Source: Larix kaempferi
Taxonomy: Eukaryota > Streptophyta > Pinopsida > Pinales > Pinaceae
Length of the DNA: 64,000 bases
Assembly (NCBI GenBank): GCA_027924585.1
Contig: BSBM01000592.1
Span: forward strand, 62,001-126,000
Direction: 5' to 3'
In this document: positions 1 to 12,361 of the stretch, piece after piece
Layout of the letters: each line of letters opens with the position of its first letter
Numbering within the stretch: the stretch's first letter is position 1
Program-made: the position numbers and the translations under genes
Notes under the pieces: model-generated
What the model was told of the DNA's origin: nothing
The model's database searches: none
Seen by the model: only the letters and a program-made list of their open reading frames with translations

Positions 1-2781
1 TTATAAACCAAAACGAAGCACATACAGGCTGTAAGACTCAAACAACAATTTCATTTATCCAATGTCCTATAAAACAAACAGTTATATTATCATTGCATTA
101 AAACATCCGTTCGTCGAACAGTAACCAAGTTAAACACAAGGGTCGGTTAAACATTGCTTATTCCCATATCATCGACGAGTTACAACTCGTGTTTACAGAC
201 CAAACACAAATCAACAAAATACACGATTACAGTAATATAAATCTTAAACATTCCATTTGAATTTCTTTCGAAGGAGTTCGAAAACGTAACCTATAGTCAA
301 AAAATAAATGAGACTTCACACAGGTTATGAGCCTACACCATCTAGCTGGTAGTAACTGTCACATCATGTTATGGATTTAAAACATTTACATTCTATCTAG
401 CCATTTACAAAGAAAACGATAGCCACAGTATTGAACATCAAATATTACTTCATTAAATTCTGAGGGTGAACCCTGTCTTAACACTATTACATTCAAAACC
501 AGAACCAACAGTTTCCATATGGGTCGAGGGATATCCTCCCCTACTTTCAGCAATATTCACAAAACCCAAACCATAAAACCCTAAGAGTTTTTCAAAACAT
601 GATACATAGAACTGCCAAATAAGATGGCCAACATTTTCTCTATAGAGTTTCCAAGGCAACCACCGAAGGCTTACTGGTTGGTTTAGTTGCAGCCAACCAA
701 CAACGCCAAATAAGAGAATACCAACGAATCGTTATCCTGTGAACAACACATCAAAGTTGTGGTTAAAACATTTATTGTATCAAGAACAAGACTCAGCATA
801 AACTAACAAATAAATACTGTGTGGAATACCGAAGATGAAAGCTACAGGAAAAATTTTCCAAGTACATTACCTTATTAAGGGTTGGAAAGTAATAGTAACC
901 ATCACCAGACGGGTACAATAGCTACTGAAAGCTACTCATTTTACCCAGTGCCGAGACATAAATAAACCTCACACAGTGCATCAATTTTCAAACAAGCTAG
1001 ACATTGTCGAGACCTGGAACAACCATGGGGAAGGGTTGATATTTCTCTTTCGAATTCAAAGTTCACTGTAAACAAAACCACAACGGGTATGATGTTTGGG
1101 AACACACCAAAAACAAACACTAGCTATAAACCTTGACAGATATGTACTGCAACAATGACTGAGAGTTCGTCTCTTTAATCCTCACAGGTCATGGGTTCAA
1201 AACCCTGGCCTCACATCTCCTTTTGCTCAACAGAAAGACCTACAAACCCTTGGCCTATTGGCCAGTTGCAGAGCCTTGACCACCGTTGCAAATTTCACAA
1301 TAAACACGAAAGAAAAACCAAAGTAGGGTTTAACTCCAAACATTCATTGCACTGCCAAGATCAACGGTGGAGATCACCGGGAGAATTATGAAGTATCAAA
1401 GTACCATCTACCTTTTTAAATGCAAGATCATTACATAGCCATGAAGGAGCCAGTTCATCCATGGTTGAACTTTTATTGTTACACATCATCGCAAGAGGGA
1501 TCACTACCATCGATTTGGCACGTGAACAGGCCATCTATCCATCCGCGATGGAATCCCATTATCCATAGTAGTTTTCAACATTAAATGCATTGGTAGAGTT
1601 ATGGCTGCCAACCTATGACATTACATTCACATCACATTAATTATTACAATGGCTTTGCATATGATATAGTTGAAAGACTTCACCATGTTACAACACGTTT
1701 TGTACATAGTTGTATAGAATAATTTCATAGTTCTCAAAGCAACGTATGATTACATAGTTGCATTTACTCCTCATAACATATAGTTGCTTAGAATCCATGT
1801 ATCATAAAGTATTACAAGGTTTGCATATAGTCTATATGTGTGTATGCAATTGCATATAGTTACACATATATAATATGGGTCGTACATCACTCATATCAAT
1901 TGTATAATAGTCAAAAAGGTTGAAAGTGTATAGTATAAAATAGGATATCAAAATGTATACATACCATATAGTTGCATAAAAATATTATTGTGCATATAAT
2001 GTCGCACAATCACATAGGTGACACATAGGGTGTCATTATGCACACAACTCACATTTACATAAATGTGATAGCTATTAAAATGGCGATAAACTTCATTTGT
2101 AAGGGTTCGATAATAATCCTTTAAACACCTTAAAATATACCATAGAGTTATACTTGGTGAACAGATTCTAGAATTACACTTACATACATTCCAATGTGTA
2201 TGTAAAGGAAATATCTCAGACCAACACTATCATAGCAGGTTATAGGCCCTAAACAAGTTAACAAATAGTTGTACATGGAATTTCCACAAATTACCATGGA
2301 GTTAGAAGGTAGAGGTTTACATACAGAAAACATGACAGAAAACAAATAAATCTGGGTATAACATGGCGATACTAACATTATAGATCTTCTTGGGTAAACT
2401 GTTGATTACGTGTCGCAACTTTAATGTCTTACCTGTCAATCTGTCACAAGTACGAATACACATGCTTTAGCATGAATGCTAAGTAAGCCGTGGGGCATTC
2501 GAAGGACCCCTTCATCAATCAAACACAAGTACATTAGTCAAATAGTTGTTCTAACATTTATAAATAATAGTAGCAGAGATGTGTAAAAGCACAACTAAAT
2601 ATGGATAACATTAAGACTTAAGCAGAAATATGTTTGATTGTAAATCCTTACTTAATCAACTAGCATGGCATTAAAGACAACAAGATAACATTTCATACAT
2701 TGTTCCATTTCCGCATCTATTAAATAGCATTTATTGTCATATAGAAAAGTTTTTAATTTTTGCGATTTTTGGGATGTTACA
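1..2781 (+). repeat. LTR1 of tandem Gypsy A (3' part only)
   Basis: Right-hand part of a long terminal repeat. Base 1 aligns with about 9434 in LTR2 and 18850 in LTR3, so roughly 1.78 kb of this LTR lies upstream of the window. It ends with ATGTTACA at 2774-2781, directly before the tRNA-Met primer site. No coding potential is supported; short ORFs in it recur in the other LTR copies as LTR sequence. By eye the copies differ by a few percent, so this is not a recent insertion. Confidence 0.93.
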
Positions 2782-2783
2782 TG

Positions 2784-2795
2784 TGGTATCAGAGC
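2784..2795 (+). other. Primer binding site of Gypsy A copy 1 (tRNA-Met)
   Basis: TGGTATCAGAGC lies two bases after the LTR end. It is complementary to the 3' end of plant initiator tRNA-Met, the usual minus-strand primer of plant LTR retrotransposons. Confidence 0.93.
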
Positions 2796-2925
2796 GCAAG
2801 TTCAAACTCTAGGCCTGAATGAAGCTCATGTGCGCAAACAGAAAAATAAATCAGAAAGATTATGTTACTAACTTTTGCCATTTAATTTCATTTTTTCATA
2901 GTACAAATTTACTTTTATTGCAGGT

Positions 2926-5900
2926 ATGGAAATACCAGAAGAATTAGTAGAGGACAGATCTCCTTGTAATGAACAAATTAATCATAATAACACTGAAGGA
3001 ATTTATGTTGAGTTAAACAACCAGTCTTCTGAAATTTTACGCACTGTGCAAGATTTAAAATCTGAGTTAAAAGCTGTAAAAGAATAAAATGAACGGATCT
3101 TAAAGGCACAGGAAGAGCTACAACAAAATCTAAAAGAAAATTGTCACAGTGATGAAAGAGGCAGAAAATCAGAATTTAGAGCTGATTCTGAAATCATGTC
3201 CCATCAACATAAGCATAAGAAAACAAAGAACGATAAAAGAAACAGTTACTCATCTTCTAAGTCTGATTCAAGTAATAATGATGTAAATTATGATAGCAGT
3301 AATAGTGAGTGCTGCTCTAAAAAGAGAAAACATAAGCATCATGAATAGATTACCGATGAATTTAAAAAGATTAAGCCACCTACTTTTAATGGAAAAAGTG
3401 AGAAGGGTGAGACAGCATAAGCTTGGCTACAAGGATGAAGAAGTACTTTAATATTTATGACTACTCTTCTCAACTAAAAGCCAAGATGGCTATTTACAAT
3501 CAGACTACAAAGGTAGATATCTAGTGGCAAGATCTTAAAATAATTAAGAGCATAAAGGAAAAGGAAGTAACTTGGACTATGTTTAAAAGTTTTTTTAAAA
3601 AGAAGTTATTGTCTGAACAATATTTTGAGGATAAATCGAAGGAGTTTTACGACTTAAAGTCGGGTACAATGAACATGAAAGAACTATGCAGCAAGTTTCT
3701 TAGCTTGCTGAGGTACGTACCGTACATGGTTGTGGAAAAGCCTAAAGTGCAAAGGTTTCTCAGTTGTTTACTGTTTAATATAAAAGATCGCATTGAATAT
3801 GATAATCCTTCCACTTTGGAAGAAGCCATGAGAAAGGAAAATTTTTGTTTTGACCAAAATAGAAAAAGAGAAGGAAGAATTGGTTGGAAGAATAGTAAAA
3901 CTAATTAGTATGACTATAAAAAGAAGAATTTTAATTAGAATGCTGGAGGTTTTAAGAAAAACTTTAATAACATAAATTTTTCTAATAATTATTGGAATAA
4001 TACATCTCAGAATACTACTGCTGCAAGGAATGTACCTAACAATTACAGCAATAATAATAACAACCATAACAACATCTATGCTGAACAAAAAGGACCCATA
4101 AGTGTTATGAATGTGGCGAACCACACAAGAGAACAGATTTCCCACGCAACAAGAGGACAGCCAACAACATACATACTATGCAATCAGAACCTATAGTTGG
4201 AGACATTGCAAGAGAAATGCCTAGGATAAATGCAGCGTTGGAGAACCGTCAAGCAGACCATCAAACATCCATGGTCGAAATTGAAGGTATGATACGAAAG
4301 GAGTCTATTTCTATTTTAATAGATCCTGGTTCAAATTTAAGTTATATTTCACCTACTTTAGTAAAGCGTTGCAAGTTAAAAACAGAAAAATTTGATAATG
4401 CATGGTTAGTTTAGCTTGCAACAAGAACTAAAAGAAAGGTTACAGATTTTGTTCAGAATTGTGAAGTATTTTTAAATCAACTGAAAATGCAAGTTAATTT
4501 GAATATTTACCCTTAGGTTCATATGATCTGTTAATTGGCATGGATTGGCTTGAATGGAATAGAGTTATATTAAGTTGTTATGATAAATATTTTTCTTGTA
4601 TAAATAATGAAGGTAATTTAGAAACAATAAAAGGAATTCATACGTAGATTTCAGTAAGGAAGATTTCTGCTTTACAAGTAAAAAGAGTTGATAGAAAAGG
4701 TTGTAAACTGTTTGTTGTTAATGTTGTTAATGATGAATGTACATCCAAAGAAGACAAGTTAAAACTAGAAGATATTCCCATCCTTAGGGACTTTTTAGAT
4801 GTATTCCCGGAGGAGATTCCAGGATTACCTCCGAAAAGAGAACTTGACTTCACCATTGAGTTAGTACCCGTTGCGGTACCAAACTCAAAGGCCCCCTATA
4901 GGATGAATATTCTGGAGTTAAATGAGTTAAAGTCTCAGGTGAAAGAATTAATAGATGAAAACTACATAAGGTCCAGTGTGTCCCCTTAGGGAGCACTTGT
5001 AATATTTGTTAAAATGAAGGATGGTACCATGCGTCTGTGCATTGACTACCGTTAGCTTAATAAAATGACAATTAAGAACTGGTATCCCTTACCCCGCATA
5101 GATGATCTATTTGATCAAGTACGCAGAGCAGAGATATTCACTAAAATTGATCTAAGGTCGGGCTATCATCAAGTCTGGATAAAAGATGAGGACATATTCA
5201 AAACTGCATTCAGAACGTGTTATGGACACTACGAGTTCGTAGTTATGCCTTTTGGGCTAACTAACACACCTTCAGTGTTCATGTGTTTAATGAACAACGT
5301 TCTGCATAAATATTTGGATAAGTTCGTAGTGGTATTCATTGATGATATCCTGATTTACTCAAAGACTAAAGAAGAGCATGATGGACATCTAAAAATCATT
5401 TTACAAGTACTTAGAGATCGCCAGCTTTACGCTAAGTTCAGTAAGTGTGATTTCTATAAAGATAAAATTTAGTATTTGGGTCATATAATTTCAAAAGATG
5501 GTATTTATGTTGATCCTGAGAAAATTAAAGCAATTAATGAATGGCCTGTCCCAAAAGATGTAACTGATGTACGGTCATTCATGGGAATAACGGGGTATTA
5601 CAGAACATTTATTGAAGGATTCTCTAGAATTGCTAATCCCATCACTTCTTTGCAGAAGAAAGGGAAGAAATTCATATCGAATCAAAAGTGTCAAGACAGT
5701 TTTAATAAGTTGAAAGAATTGTTAACTACTACACCCATTTTAAAAATTGCAGATCCTAATAAGGATTTCGTCGTATGCACTGATGCATACAACGAAGGAC
5801 TTGGAGGGGTCTTAAGTCAAGAAGGTCATGCAATTGCTTTTGAGTCAAGGAACTTAAAAATACATGAAAAGAATTACGCTACGTATGATATTGAGTTGGC

Positions 5901-7614
5901 AGCCGTGATACATGCTTTAAGGATGTGGTGCCATCACTTGATCAGTAGAAAATTCATTTTAATGACAGATAATAAAGGGTTAAAGTATTTACTGGATCAA
6001 ACAAATCTGAATGCAACGCAAGCTAGATGGTTAGCTTTCCTTAGCGAGTACGATTTTGAGATCCATCACATTAATGGAAAGGAAAATAAGGTTGCTGATG
6101 CATTGAGCAGAAACGCTAGATTAAGTTTTGTAGCAGCAATTAGTACTTTTAAAACTGATCTAGAAAATCAGATCGAAGAGGGAATTAAGTAAGATGAAAA
6201 TTACCAAAAATTGTATGATAAGGTGGCTGAAAATTCATCTGAAAATGTTATAACAGATTACAGTATTAATGAAAAAGGCTTCTTAACTTACAAAAACAGA
6301 ATTTATGTACATAATTTTTTGAAGGTTAAGTTGCTTATTTTAGATGAAGTTCACAAGAGTCCTTATTCAGAACATCCTGGTTATCAGAAAATGATAACTA
6401 TGTTAAGAAAATAGTATTTTTGGCCTAATATGAAGAGTGAAGTTGATGAATATATAACTAGATGCTTTGACTGTCAAACTATTAAAGCTGAACATCAACA
6501 TCCAGCTGGGCTATTGCAGCCCTTACCAATTCCAAAATGGAAGTGGGAAATCATAAGCATTGACTTTATTATAGGTTTGCCTAAAAATCAAAAGCAGAAT
6601 GACTCAATTATGGTTGTTGTTGATAAACTTAATAAAGCTGCTCATTTTATTCCTGTTAAAACTACTTTCAAGGCTTCTAACATTGCAGACATTTTCATGA
6701 AGCAAATTTTTCGCTTGCATGGAATTCCAAATGTAATTATTTCAGATCGAGACTCTAAGTTTACTGGTAACTTTTGGACAACACTGTTTAAAGGATTAAA
6801 TACTAAGTTAAATTTCAACACTTATTTCCACCCACAAACTGATGGTCAAACAAAAAGAGTAAATCAAATTTTGGAAAATATGTTAAGATTATATGTTAAA
6901 TATCAGCCATCTAAATGGGAGGATTACTTACACTTAGCAAAATTTGCCTACAACAATAATTATCAAGAATCTGTTAAGTTAAGTCCATTTGAAATTTTGT
7001 ATGGAAGAAAGTGTTGTACTCCAATTTCGTGGGATAATCCTATAGATAGATTAATGTTAGGACCAGATCTATTGAAAGAAATGGATCTAATTGTCAAACA
7101 GGTTCAAGTTAACTTAAAAGTTGCCCAAGATCGGCAGAAAAGCTATGCTGATTTAAAATGAACAGAAAGAGAATTTCAGGTTGGGCACCATGTATTCATA
7201 AAGGTAAAGCCCATGAAAAGTTCTTTGAATCTTGGGAGCCGTGTTAAATTAGCACTGAGGTATTGTGGACTATTTGAAATCCTATAAAGGATGGGAGTTA
7301 TTGCATATCAATTGGCATTGCCATACAATTTAAAAATCCACAATGTTTTTCATGTTTCTGTTTTAAAGAAGTATGTGCATGATGCTACTCATGTGTTGAA
7401 TTGGAATGACATACAGGTGGAACCCGAAGGAGATTTTCAGGTGGAACTGGATTGTATTCTAGACCGGAGGGAAGTTATGCTTTGGAATCGCACCATAGGG
7501 TAGGTAAAGGTACAATGGAAGCACCTTAGCCCTGATGAAGCTACTTGGGAACTGTAAAATAATATGCGAGCAGCATATCCAGTTCTGTTCCATGAGGAAC
7601 TTGTTGATGAATAA
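2926..7614 (+). pseudogene. Gypsy A copy 1 gag-pol (chromodomain type), decayed
   Basis: Decayed Ty3/Gypsy polyprotein. In order: N-terminal gag starting MEIPEE (ATG 2926), gag core (about 3370-3900), an asparagine-rich linker and a zinc knuckle near 4105 whose last Cys is lost and whose frame is shifted. Aspartic protease has DPGSNLSYIS (Asp codon 4322), RT has FIDD at 5335-5346, then RNase H and integrase with an H2C2 region. A C-terminal GPF-like region and chromodomain-like tail (VKVQWKHLSPDEATWEL) end at the TAA at 7612. The integrase triad reads D (6562), D (6745), K (6853); the third residue should be Glu. Many premature stops look like Trp-to-stop or Gln-to-stop transitions. Long LTRs plus a chromodomain suggest the Tekay/Del lineage, which is inference. 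Confidence 0.92.
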
Positions 7615-7653
7615 GCAACATCGAGGACAATGTTGAGCTTAAGAGGCATCGTT

Positions 7654-10600
7654 TGTAACATACCCTTTAAGCTGGAAAACAGTTTATGTTTAGAAACATT
7701 ATGATAACTTTTATTATAAAGTTTGTATTGGACAGGTGTCCAAGGATGACTGTAATTTGCACGATATATTATTATTTAATAAATAAAATAGGAGACAAAC
7801 ACCTAAGAGGACTGTTGAAAGAGTGGTTACTGATCCACTAGGTGGAATGGAATCTATGGTAGAAGGAAATGGTCAAGTGGCAGCATCATGATGCAACTAA
7901 CTAGCTGTTGGTATGGGACAACTCCCTTGAAATGTTGTCATCGTTCCCTGAAAGATGGGACTGGAGCTTGAGGCTCATTTATTCTAAACTGACCACTAAA
8001 ATACCTAGGCAGTCTATATAATAGCCATCAAATATTGAATTGTGGTTCAATCACTTTTCCTGATGAGGAAATTTACCTTGGGGTTTTGCTGTGTTTGCAC
8101 CCAAGAGATTTGATGAGGGGATATGTTGTTGTTGATCATGTTGTAAGTTTGCCAAACTCTTATTGAGTTCATGAGTTTGATGCTGAGTGGAGAAGGAATT
8201 TTGTTTTCAGGAGGTTGATACTGAGTGGAGAAGGTATTTTTGAGTGCCTTGCTTCTACATAGATTCCACCCACATACTGGATCAGTAAGCAGGCTCAAGG
8301 GATCATTATAAGTCAGAAGTTGAGCTGCTTCTTCTGAAGCAGGTTGGGAGGAACAAGCCCCTTTGGGTGTCTGTTGGCCCTATCATCCTTTACAGGTTCT
8401 ATTCTCTTATCTACTTTTATTTTTAAAGTTCTGTCATCTATTTAAACTTTTACTGTTAAGTTCTTTAGTTCAATTTTCTTGAATAAATTATTAATTATGT
8501 ATCATTGAATGATTCAATAAAATGATTTTTGTATTTTTCCCCATGCAAAAGGAACAACATCGTACTCCAGTACAGAAATAGATTGAAAATAGATAATTTT
8601 GATAGGCAAGTAGCCAAGTGAATGGAAAGGTTTAATTTATTATCATTTCTCAGAGTTTCTACTTCCTATTAAATTTATGTATCTGTAATTTAGTATTCTA
8701 ATTATTAATTATTTTTATTTAGCTGTATTCATAGTTATATACAATAATTATGTTTATAAATATCATTAATTTTTAACCATTTATATTCTTCTCTAACAGT
8801 ATAGGATTTATTTATCTATACTCAGCAGTTAGGATGTTCTGATCTACACTAGGATAAATAAAAAATTTATTTTCAAAATATAACAGAATGATATTCTTCT
8901 ACAGGCATCAAGTATTTCCTTTTATTTCATACTCATATTCATACATTAATTTATATTATATTCATACAGTGAAAATCCAGGTATTAGTTATTACTCCCAA
9001 AACCATAAACAAAATTATCAAACACTAGTTATAGTAAACATTTCAATTTCAACATAATTACTGTAGATCAAATAGATAAATTTAAAACATCATCTCCCAG
9101 GTTTAAAAGAATATAAACTAGAGGAGCAATATCAAACAGAACACACAATTTTATTGATATCTAAACATATCAATTGCCATCATCACTCCATACATTTTAA
9201 ACTCACCTAAAACCTAAACCTTGACAGATTCCTAGTTGCACTACTTAAACATTAACACAATCGAAATGGAGGCATTGGCCGAAGCCCATTCCATATTTAC
9301 AAACAATTTAGTGAACAACAGGTTTATGCCGAGAACTTATCTCAGAGCTTAGTTAACTCTTTTTATTTTCAAAAGTAAGGGCTAAACCCTATCACAGGAA
9401 ACACTCGCTTATTCCTTCAAAGCACAGCAACAGTTTTATAAACCAAAAATGAAGCACATACAGGGTGTAAGCCTCAAACAACAATTTCATTTATCCAATG
9501 TCCTATAAAACAAACAGTTATATTATCATTGCATTAAACCATCCATTCGTCAAACAGTAACCAAGTTAAACACAAGGGTCGGTTAAACATTGCTTATTCC
9601 CATATCATCGACGAGTTACAACTCGTGTTTATAGACCAAACACAAATCAACAAAATACACGATTACAGTAATATAAATCTTAAACATTCCATTTGAATTT
9701 CTTTCGAAGGAGTTCAAAAATGTAACCTACAATTACAAAATAAACGAGACTTCACACAGGTTATGAGCCTACACGATCTAGCTGGTAGTAACTGTCACAT
9801 CATGTTATGGATTTAAAACATTTACATTCTATCTATCCATTTACAAAGAAAACAATAGCCACAGTATTGAACATCAAATATTAATTCATAAAATTCTGAG
9901 GGCGAACACTGTCTTAACACTATTACATTCAAAACCAGAACCAATAGTTGCCATATGGGTTGAGGGATATCCTCCCCTACTTTTAGCAATATTCACAAAA
10001 CCCAAACCATAAAACCCTAAGAGTTTTTCAAAACACGATACACTGAACTACCAAACAAGACGGCCATCATCTTTTCTACAGAGTTTCCAAGGCAACCACC
10101 GAAGGCTTACCGATTGGCTTAGTTGCAGCCAACCAACGACGCCAAATAGGAGAATACCAACGAATTGTTGTCCTGTGAACAACACATCAAAGTTGTGGTT
10201 AAAACATTTATCATATAAAGAACAAGACTCAGCATGAACTAACAAATAAATACTGTTTGGAATACCGAAGATGAAATCTACAGGAAGAATTTTCCAAGTA
10301 CATTACCTTATTAAGGGTTGGAAAGTAACAGTAACCATCACCAGATGAGCACAATAGCTACTGAAAGCTACTCATTTTACCCAGTGTTGAGACACAAATA
10401 AACCTCACACAGTGCATCAATTTTCAAACAAGCTAGACATTGTCGAGACCTGGAACAACCATGGCGAAGGGTTGATATTTCTCTTTCAATTTCAAAGTTC
10501 ACTGTAAACAAACCCACAACGGGTATGACGTTTGGAAACACACCAAAAACAAACACTAGCTATAAACCTTGACAGATATCTGCTGCAACAAAGACTGAGA

Positions 10601-12217
10601 GTTCGTCTCTTTAATCCTCATGGGTCACAGGTTCAAAACCATGGCCTCACAACTCTTTTTTCTCAACAGAAAGACCTACAAACCCTTGGCCTGTCGGCTA
10701 GTTGCAGAGCCTTGACCACCGTTGCAAATTTCACAATAAACACGAAAGCAAAACCAAAGTATGGTTTAACTCCAAACATTCATTACACTGCCAAGATCAA
10801 GGGTGGAGATCACTAGGAGAATTACGAAGTATCAAAGTACCATCTACCTTTTTAAATGTAATATCATTACATAGCCACGAAGGAGCCAGTTCATCCACGG
10901 TTGAACTTTTATTGTTACACATCATCGCAAGAGGGATCACTACCATCGATTTGGCACGTGAACAGGCCAGCTATCCATCCACGGTGGAATCCCATTATCC
11001 ATAGTAGTTGTCAACATTAAATGCATTGGTAGCGTTATGGCTGCCAACCTGTGACATTACATTCACATCACATTAATTATTACAATGGATTTACATATGA
11101 TATAGTCGAAAGACTTCACCATGTTACAACACGTTTTGTACATAGTTGTATAGAATAATTTCAAAGTTCTCAAAGCAACGTGTGATTACATAGTTGCATT
11201 TACTCCTCATAACATATAGTTGCTTAGAATCCACGTATCATAAAGTATTACAAGGTTTGCATATAGTCTATATGTGTGTATGCAATTCCATATAGTTACA
11301 CATATATAATATGGGTCATACATAACTCATATCAATTGTATAATAGTCAAAAAGGTTCAAAGTGTATAGTATAAAATAGGATATCAAAATGTATACATAC
11401 CATATAGTTGCATAAAAATCTTATTGTGCATATAATGTCGCACAATCACATAGGTGACACATAGGGTGTCATGATGCACACAACTCACATTTACATAAAT
11501 GTGATAGTTGTTAAAATGGCGATAAACTTCATTTGTAAGGGTTCGATAATAATCCTTTAAACACCTTAAAATATACCATAGAGTTATACTTGTTGAATGG
11601 ATTCTAGAATTACACTTACATACATTCCAATGTGTATGTAAAGGAAATATCTCAGTCCAACACTATCATAGCAGGTTATAGTCCCTGAACAAGTTAATAA
11701 ACAGTTTTACACAGAATTTCCACAAATTACCATGGGGTTAGAAGGTAGAGGTTTACATACAGAAAACATGACGGAAAACAAATAAATCATGGTATAACAC
11801 TGCGATACTAACATTATAGATCTTCTTGGGTAAACTGTTGATTACGTGTCACAACTTTAACATCTTACCTATCAATCTGTCATAAGTACGAATACACATG
11901 GTTTAGCATGAATGCTAAGTAAGCCTCGGGGCGTCCGAAGGACCCCTTCATCAATCAAACATAAGTACATTAGTCAAACAGTTGTTCTAACATTTATAAA
12001 TAATAGTAGCAGAGATGTGTAACAACACAACTAAATATGGATAACATTAAGACTTAAGCAGAAATATGTTTGATTGTAAATCCTTACTTAATCAACTAGC
12101 ATGGCATTAAAGACAGCAAGATAACATTTCATACATTGTTCCATTTCTGCATCTATTAAATAGCATTTATTGTCACATAGAAAAGTTTTTAATTTTTGCG
12201 ATTTTTGGGATGTTACA
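7654..12217 (+). repeat. LTR2 of tandem Gypsy A, shared by both internal regions
   Basis: Complete LTR of 4564 bp with perfect 8-bp inverted termini TGTAACAT and ATGTTACA. It is both the 3' LTR of internal region 1 and the 5' LTR of internal region 2. A TATA-like TATATAA lies at 8015-8021 and AATAAA signals at 8482 and 8516, so U3/R would occupy the first 0.9 kb and U5 would be unusually long. The purine tract before it is decayed (aagaggcat) compared with copy 2. The first 2-4 bases upstream (TGTT in copy 2) leave a small uncertainty in the exact left edge. Confidence 0.93.
8015..8021 (+). promoter_or_regulatory. Putative LTR TATA box of Gypsy A
   Basis: TATATAA about 360 bp into the LTR, followed within 0.5 kb by AATAAA signals. 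The same motif is at 17429-17435 in LTR3. It is the best candidate for the U3 promoter; no transcript evidence is available here. Confidence 0.5.
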
Positions 12218-12219
12218 TG

Positions 12220-12231
12220 TGGTATTAGAGT
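12220..12231 (+). other. Primer binding site of Gypsy A copy 2
   Basis: TGGTATTAGAGT, the same site as in copy 1 with two C-to-T changes, two bases after the LTR2 end. The changes fit methyl-cytosine decay. Confidence 0.88.
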
Positions 12232-12361
12232 GCAAGTTGAAACTCTAGGACTGAATGAGGCTCATGCACGCAAATAGAAAAATAAATAAGAAAGACTATG
12301 TTACTAGCTTTTGCTATTTAATTTCATTTTTGCACAGTACATATTTACTTTTATTGTAGCT

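Noticed and set aside
453-659. Short ORFs in the Gypsy A LTRs (e.g. 453-659, 1191-1391, 2148-2378, 10532-11004, 19362-19921, 26324-26626, 27205-27435)
   Set aside because: They recur in the three LTR copies with different lengths and stops and have no domain; they are chance frames in LTR sequence.
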